A stretch of 16,974 nucleotides of DNA, taken from NCBI GenBank assembly GCA_934201655.1, contig CAKPXD010000015.1, positions 1 to 16,974 on the forward strand. The letters are read 5' to 3'. Below are positions 13,846 through 16,974 of the stretch, one piece after another. The notes under the pieces were generated by a model. It saw nothing but the letters and a program-made list of their open reading frames with translations, ran no database searches and was not told the DNA's origin. This stretch comes from an uncultured Streptococcus sp. (GTDB lineage: Bacteria > Bacillota > Bacilli > Lactobacillales > Streptococcaceae). The stretch's first letter is position 1, and each line of letters begins with the position of its first letter. Position numbers and translations under genes: made by a program.

Positions 13846-14058
13846 CTAAAATTCTTCAAATTTCTCCCACGACTCGTTGATTCTCAATTTCTTACTAATG
13901 CGCAATTTCAAATCATCGCTTCCCTTGCCTTCTTTAAGAAGTTGTGTTATTGCTGCAGGACTGACTCCCACAACAATAGCTAGGTCTGACCGAGACCATC
14001 CTCTCTTATCCAGTGCTTCTTCTACTAAAGCATTCCATCTTTTATGCTGTTGACCCAT
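13846..14058 (-). CDS. Cro-like XRE-family repressor
   Basis: This 70-residue protein is almost entirely an XRE-type helix-turn-helix: VEEALDKRGWSRSDLAIVVGVSPAAITQLLKEGKGSDDLKLRISKKL, with the recognition helix in PAAITQLLK. As the first gene of the leftward early operon, facing the CI-like gene across the switch region, it is the likely Cro counterpart that shuts off the lysogeny promoter. The ATG at 14058 follows AAAGGAG. Confidence 0.9.
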   Translation of the reverse strand: MGQQHKRWNALVEEALDKRGWSRSDLAIVVGVSPAAITQLLKEGKGSDDLKLRISKKLRINESWEKFEEF

Positions 14059-14115
14059 TTGTTCTCCTTTCTAAAACGAAAGTTAAAGAAATAGTAAAAT
14101 ATTTTTATTAAATGC

Positions 14116-14144
14116 TTGACAAAATTAATGTATAGTATTAAAAT
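14116..14144 (+). promoter_or_regulatory. Rightward promoter candidate P1 (distal, facing the leftward promoter)
   Basis: A consensus TTGACA (14116-14121) and TAAAAT (14139-14144) are separated by 17 bases. It would transcribe rightward through the whole switch region toward the repressor with a leader of about 200 bases. The 29 bases match the leftward promoter at 14269-14297 at 27 positions, in inverted orientation. Confidence 0.6.
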
Positions 14145-14268
14145 GTAGGCATAATTAAAAGGCTTGATAAAACATTGTATCTATCAATTTGATGCGCTCG
14201 CCAAAGCTATTATATTTTTAGATATTTTTTTACAAGACTTTTTACTAAATCTTTAACTTACAAAAACT

Positions 14269-14297
14269 ATTTTAATACTCTGCATTAATTTTGTCAA
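14269..14297 (-). promoter_or_regulatory. Leftward early promoter candidate (Cro side)
   Basis: On the minus strand TTGACA (14292-14297) and TAAAAT (14269-14274) with a 17-base spacer form a strong promoter that would start near 14262 and run about 200 bases to the Cro-like gene and the early operon. It is the best candidate for the lytic promoter. Its -35 overlaps that of a rightward candidate. Confidence 0.65.
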
Positions 14298-14319
14298 TAG
14301 TTTTAATGCAAATTATTAA
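14291..14319 (+). promoter_or_regulatory. Rightward promoter candidate P2 (proximal to the repressor)
   Basis: TTGTCA (14291-14296) and TATTAA (14314-14319) are separated by 17 bases, predicting a start near 14326 and a leader of about 32 bases to the repressor. It overlaps the leftward promoter back to back, as expected for a repressor-maintenance promoter, and is weaker in sequence than the other two. Confidence 0.5.
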
Positions 14320-14357
14320 ATATTTTTTGTCATGTTCTTAGAAAGGTTGATAAATCA

Positions 14358-14705
14358 ATGTTTCAGACATTTGACAGAATAAAAGAACTTGCCAAAAATC
14401 GAGGTCTTTCAATAAATTCATTAGAAGAAAAACTTGGTTATAGCAGGAATACTATTTATAATCTCAAAAGCTCAAAGCCGTCCACTGAACGAGTTTCAGA
14501 AATTGCAGATTATTTTAACGTTTCTATCGACTACCTTTTGGGACGTACAGATAATCCGAATATTGTTAATCGAGGTGATGCTTCTGCACCTCTTGATCTT
14601 CGAGACATTGCTGCACAATCTATGTTATTTGATGGTAAACCACTTACTGAAGATGATATAGACTTTATCACAGCTGTTTTGGAGGCACACTTAAAAAATA
14701 AATAG
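14358..14705 (+). CDS. Short CI-like XRE-family repressor
   Basis: The 115-residue protein has an N-terminal XRE HTH (IKELAKNRGLSINSLEEKLGYSRNTIYNLKSSKPSTERVSEIADYFNVSIDYLLGRTD; about residues 8-66) and a short C-terminal part (DIDFITAVLEAHLKNK) rather than an S24/LexA peptidase domain. It therefore cannot self-cleave in the lambda manner; the metalloprotease encoded directly downstream probably inactivates it during induction. The ATG at 14358 follows AGAAAGG. It represses the leftward early promoter in the lysogen. Confidence 0.92.
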   Translation: MFQTFDRIKELAKNRGLSINSLEEKLGYSRNTIYNLKSSKPSTERVSEIADYFNVSIDYLLGRTDNPNIVNRGDASAPLDLRDIAAQSMLFDGKPLTEDDIDFITAVLEAHLKNK

Positions 14706-14716
14706 AGGTGCTAATT

Positions 14717-15097
14717 ATGACTGTGCAAGAATTGTGCGCCGTCGAAGGCGTTAACTTGTGCTATTTTGATGGGGAAGAATGGCATAGCCAAGGATTTTAC
14801 AATCCAGTTTTGAATGTCCTAGCCTTGGATATCCGCTTATCTGACGATGATCAGAAAAAAGTGGCTCTACATGAGCTTGGGCATAGAGAACATCTGCCAT
14901 GTAATTACCAAAAGAATAGGGAGAAATGTGAGTTACAAGCGAATAGAAACATGATACATCATTTGCTTGAAGAAGAGTTGAAGTTGATGGATGATGTAAG
15001 AGATTTCAACTATCTGCATTTCATGGAGAAATACAACTTGAAGACCATTGCGAGTGAAACAATGGTCAAAGACGAATATAATTCACTAATTAGTTAA
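14717..15097 (+). CDS. ImmA/IrrE-family metallopeptidase
   Basis: This 126-residue protein is a zinc metalloprotease of the ImmA/IrrE type, known from ICEBs1 to cleave the element's repressor. The motif HELGH (residues 52-56, in VALHELGHREH) and a downstream glutamate in CELQANR (Glu72) supply the zinc ligands and catalytic residue. A GTG at 14708 is in frame, but AGAGGTG there serves as the ribosome binding site for the ATG at 14717. It is placed 11 bases after the repressor stop, and the pair forms the induction switch. Confidence 0.92.
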   Translation: MTVQELCAVEGVNLCYFDGEEWHSQGFYNPVLNVLALDIRLSDDDQKKVALHELGHREHLPCNYQKNREKCELQANRNMIHHLLEEELKLMDDVRDFNYLHFMEKYNLKTIASETMVKDEYNSLIS

Positions 15098-15111
15098 ATA
15101 GGAGGATTCTA

Positions 15112-15606
15112 ATGAAAAAAAGTAAGCCTTTTTATAAACAAAATTGGTTTATAATATTTATTATTCTAGTTGTTATTGGCGGTATAAGCTCTCTAACTAA
15201 ACCAAAATCAAAAACCACAAGTAGTGCAGAAGGGTCTGCTACTATTAAAAGCAACACTTTTAAAATGACGGATAAACTTGGGGAAGAGTTTGCTGTTTAT
15301 CTGCGAGAAAATGCGGAAGTCTTGGACAATGGTGATAAAATCGAATTTTTTACAGGTGGAAATGCTACTGCTGTTTCTGTCCGTGTTGGAGAATCGTGGA
15401 GTGCTGAAAGTGTAAGCCGTAAAATCTATCTTGCTAATTCATTTCTTAAACAAAAAAATGAGCTGTTTAAAAAATGGGCGGCAGAAAATAACTATGAAGT
15501 TAACCTAAATAAAGATAACCCAGAATTAATAGTTAAAGTTTCTGATGCAGATAAAACAACAATTGCACAAGAGTATAGTGGCAAGATGAAGATACTTAAT
15601 AATTAA
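15112..15606 (+). CDS. Membrane-anchored protein of the lysogeny module
   Basis: The 164-residue protein has a basic N-terminus, one membrane segment (WFIIFIILVVIGGISSL, residues 12-28), a Ser/Thr-rich linker (KSKTTSSAEGSATIKS) and a soluble domain of about 115 residues with alternating strands and helices, probably outside the cell. There is no lipobox cysteine. The ATG at 15112 follows AGGAGG. Expressed with the repressor in the lysogen, it is in the place of superinfection-exclusion or lysogenic-conversion genes; that role is inferred from position only. Confidence 0.82.
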   Translation: MKKSKPFYKQNWFIIFIILVVIGGISSLTKPKSKTTSSAEGSATIKSNTFKMTDKLGEEFAVYLRENAEVLDNGDKIEFFTGGNATAVSVRVGESWSAESVSRKIYLANSFLKQKNELFKKWAAENNYEVNLNKDNPELIVKVSDADKTTIAQEYSGKMKILNN

Positions 15607-15612
15607 GTAAGC

Positions 15613-15654
15613 AAAAAATCCCCACACTCTCCGACGGCAATCTTGAGTGTGAGG
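15613..15654 (-). terminator. Minus-strand terminator between lysogeny genes and integrase
   Basis: CCCCACACTC (15620-15629) and GAGTGTGAGG (15645-15654) form a 10-position stem with one mismatch and a 15-base loop. The run of six Ts is on the minus strand side (15613-15618), so it terminates leftward transcription; on the plus strand it is followed by no U-run. It would stop antisense transcription through the integrase from reaching the repressor operon. Confidence 0.75.
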
Positions 15655-15661
15655 AAATGTA

Positions 15662-15699
15662 GTATAAGAAAAGCCATTAAAAAGGTCTTTTTCTTATAC
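15662..15699. other. Long AT-rich hairpin before the integrase gene
   Basis: GTATAAGAAAA (15662-15672) and TTTTCTTATAC (15689-15699) are exact complements, with partial further pairing inside (GCC against GGT). It lies 30 bases upstream of the integrase start and may affect integrase mRNA stability or serve as a recombination-protein site. It has no clear U-run after it on the plus strand. Confidence 0.65.
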
Positions 15700-15729
15700 C
15701 CATTTTAACAATAAATGAGGTAAAAATCA

Positions 15730-16833
15730 ATGATCAAGAAATATAAAAAAGGTGACGGTTTTGCTTACTATTTTAAAGCATACCACGGGATTGATCCTTT
15801 GACTGGTAAGAAGATAGTAACTCTTAGACGTGGTTTTAAAACCGAACGTGAAGCTAGACTGGCCGAAGCTAAGTGCTTAGCTGATTATGAAAAGAAAACC
15901 TTCAGAAGCAGAAATACAACTACTACTTTTGAACAAGTCTATGAAACTTGGAAAGAGCATTATAAAAATACAGTTAAAGAATCAACCTATGTAAGTCAAA
16001 TTGACAAAGCAGACAGGCTTATTATCCCTCGTTTTGGAGATAAGCCCATAAATAAAATTACTCTATCTATGTGCCAAATTCAGGTCAATAAATGGGCTGA
16101 TGAGTATAAGAGATTTTTTGGAATTATCAGCATTGCTAATCAGATATTTGATTATGCAATATCTATGGAATTGATTGATAGCAATCCAATGAGAAAAACT
16201 CTAAAACCAAAAAGAAAAAAGAAAGATAAGGAAGAGCTTGAACAATTCTATAATAAAGAAGAACTGAAAACTTTTTTTGAAATGGTCCAGGAGCTTGATG
16301 ACATAGAAATGCTCACTTTCTTCCGTCTGTTGGCTTTTACAGGAATGAGGAAGAATGAGGTTGGTGCATTAAGATGGACTGATATTGATTTAGAGAGCGG
16401 ACAACTAAAAGTTAATCAAACACTAGCCAAGGGAGAAAACAATAAAATCATTTTTCAAACCCCAAAAACGAAAAAAAGCCAGCGAACAATATCGCTGGAT
16501 CCTAAAACTATCGAAATATTGAAAGATTGGCACAAATACAGTACAAGAGGCCTGTTATTTAAAAATGAATCAGGCAGTCCTAAAAGTATTGTTCATGTAA
16601 ACAATTTACTAAATAGAGTTTGGAGAAGATATCCGGATTTTAAGCGTATCACTCCTCACGGATTCAGACATACTCACTGTTCCCTCTTGTTCGAGGCTGG
16701 AGCTACTATCAAAGAGGTTCAAGAACGACTAGGGCATGAAAACATACAAACAACGATGGACATATATGCTCACGTAACACAAAAAGCAAAAAATGAAGTT
16801 GCTGACAAATTTGCTTCATACATTGGTTTTTAA
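15730..16833 (+). CDS. int: Phage integrase, tyrosine recombinase
   Basis: This 367-residue protein integrates and excises the prophage. Residues 1-60 form an arm-binding domain (GDGFAYYFKAYHGIDPLTGKK ... GFKTEREARLAEA), 65-160 a core-binding SAM-like domain, and 175-360 the catalytic domain with Arg207 (FTGMRKNE), a lysine in TPKTKKSQRT, His310-Arg313 (PHGFRH), His336 (LGHENIQ) and Tyr346 (DIYAHVT). Length and domains are those of streptococcal phage and ICE integrases. The ATG at 15730 follows TGAGGT. It is separated from the lysogeny genes by hairpins, so it may have its own promoter. Confidence 0.97.
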   Translation: MIKKYKKGDGFAYYFKAYHGIDPLTGKKIVTLRRGFKTEREARLAEAKCLADYEKKTFRSRNTTTTFEQVYETWKEHYKNTVKESTYVSQIDKADRLIIPRFGDKPINKITLSMCQIQVNKWADEYKRFFGIISIANQIFDYAISMELIDSNPMRKTLKPKRKKKDKEELEQFYNKEELKTFFEMVQELDDIEMLTFFRLLAFTGMRKNEVGALRWTDIDLESGQLKVNQTLAKGENNKIIFQTPKTKKSQRTISLDPKTIEILKDWHKYSTRGLLFKNESGSPKSIVHVNNLLNRVWRRYPDFKRITPHGFRHTHCSLLFEAGATIKEVQERLGHENIQTTMDIYAHVTQKAKNEVADKFASYIGF

Positions 16834-16837
16834 AATA

Positions 16838-16858
16838 TGGGTATCACAGTGGGTATCA
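16838..16858 (+). repeat. Two direct TGGGTATCA repeats after the integrase
   Basis: TGGGTATCA occurs at 16838-16846 and 16850-16858, a 12-bp period, five bases after the integrase stop. Short direct repeats just past the integrase gene are typical arm-type binding sites of streptococcal phage and ICE integrases. They place the attachment core to the right, between here and the host gene end. Confidence 0.65.
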
Positions 16859-16860
16859 AA

Positions 16861-16896
16861 ATAAAAAAATAGGCTCTCTGATCTATCAGAAAGCCT
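16861..16896 (-). terminator. Terminator of the host gene
   Basis: AGGCT-c-TCTGAT and ATCAGA-a-AGCCT form an 11-bp stem with one mismatch and a two-base loop, followed on the minus strand by a U-rich run (16861-16870). It lies about 22 bases after the stop codon of the host gene and would end its transcript before it enters the prophage. Confidence 0.85.
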
Positions 16897-16918
16897 GTTG
16901 TTTAGTGGTTTTATAACC

Positions 16919-16974
16919 TTATTTAGCGATTGGGTAAACAGAAACTTGTTTTTTATCGCGTCCTTTGCGTTCAA
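16919..16974 (-). CDS. 3' end of a chromosomal gene flanking the prophage
   Basis: Seventeen codons (ERKGRDKKQVSVYPIAK) and a TAA are visible before the window ends. The frame choice is supported by the terminator just downstream on the same strand. The short basic tail is not enough for me to name the gene. The prophage may have used the 3' end of this gene or the sequence just after it as its attachment site. Confidence 0.55.
   Translation of the reverse strand, partial: ERKGRDKKQVSVYPIAK

Larger units (their letters stand above)
14059..14357. promoter_or_regulatory. Immunity switch region between Cro-like and CI-like genes
   Basis: These 299 non-coding bases hold three promoter candidates (listed separately) and several inverted repeats. 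AAGTTAAAGAwwTAGTAAAA occurs on the plus strand at 14080-14099 and on the minus strand at 14240-14259, a likely operator pair. TTGATA/TATCAA flank 14164-14187, and TTGAT-AA-ATCAA (14347-14358) sits between the ribosome binding site and the ATG of the repressor, where binding would affect its expression. Which repeats are operators cannot be settled by eye. Confidence 0.8.
1..16860. mobile_element. Integrated temperate siphophage (prophage), right part
   Basis: The window shows a canonical temperate siphophage gene order: integrase, repressor and metalloprotease on the plus strand, then a long minus-strand run of Cro-like, replication, late-regulator, terminase, portal, protease and capsid genes. 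The right boundary lies between the integrase stop at 16833 and the host gene ending at 16919; the exact attachment core cannot be fixed because the left end of the prophage is outside the window. The replication, HNH, terminase and integrase genes look intact, so the element may be functional, although one small early gene carries an in-frame stop. Confidence 0.93.

Noticed and set aside
14116..14297. Inverted repeats as ends of an invertible DNA switch driven by the orphan recombinase
   Set aside because: The repeats coincide exactly with -35 and -10 boxes and their spacers, so shared promoter or operator function explains them; inversion of the segment between them would change little, and no recombinase crossover site is recognisable.
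15695..15703. An inverted TGGGTATA-like copy as a further integrase arm site
   Set aside because: It is over 1.1 kb from the TGGGTATCA pair, matches only partly, and lies within a hairpin arm that explains it.
1..16974. CRISPR arrays, tRNA or rRNA genes, insertion sequences
   Set aside because: No regularly spaced repeats, cloverleaf-like genes, rRNA segments or transposase genes were found on either strand.

Overview
The window is the right-hand part of an integrated temperate siphophage (prophage) of a low-GC Gram-positive host, most likely a Streptococcus. The evidence for Streptococcus is the gene set: an ArpU-type regulator, DUF1372 and DUF1642 proteins, an ORF6C protein, a P27-type small terminase and HK97-type head genes, in AT-rich DNA with strong AGGAGG-type ribosome binding sites. 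The prophage runs off the left edge inside the major capsid gene. On the right it ends just after the integrase, where the last 17 codons of an unidentified chromosomal gene appear on the minus strand.

Layout from right to left. (1) 16919-16974: 3' end of a host gene, with its terminator at 16871-16896. (2) 14358-16833, plus strand: lysogeny module with a short CI-like repressor, an ImmA/IrrE-type metalloprotease, a membrane-anchored protein and the integrase. (3) 14059-14357: immunity switch with several promoter candidates and inverted repeats. (4) 14058 down to about 5995, minus strand: early genes. These are Cro-like, DUF3102, ORF6C and excisionase-like HTH proteins, a run of small accessory proteins (two coiled or membrane proteins, DUF3310, DUF1642, a small gene broken by a stop codon, a ribbon-helix-helix protein, a membrane protein, DUF1372), then SSB, a replisome organizer with a built-in candidate origin, a DnaC-like loader, a MazG-like protein and the ArpU-type late regulator. 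Many of these genes are coupled by ATGA overlaps. (5) 4548-5955: an orphan catalytic-domain tyrosine recombinase and three small unknown genes. (6) 1-4433: HNH endonuclease, a candidate packaging site, small and large terminase, portal, prohead protease and the start of the capsid gene.

How it fits together: repressor, protease and Cro decide lysogeny; the early operon makes the replication proteins, which probably start at repeats inside the replisome organizer gene; ArpU probably turns on the packaging and head operon; HNH and terminase cut and package DNA. Tail, lysis and most capsid genes lie outside the window.

Most of this is a standard modular streptococcal phage. I do not see a clearly new multi-gene system. 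The most notable signals are a 22-bp palindrome with flanking repeats in the replisome gene, a near-identical 29-bp promoter pair facing each other in the immunity region, a promoter followed at once by a terminator before the packaging operon, an in-frame TGA in a coupled small gene, an HNH nuclease lacking its usual zinc cysteines, and a second, orphan recombinase. Two small genes (6380-6556 and 7836-7994) were found by reading the gaps between larger genes.
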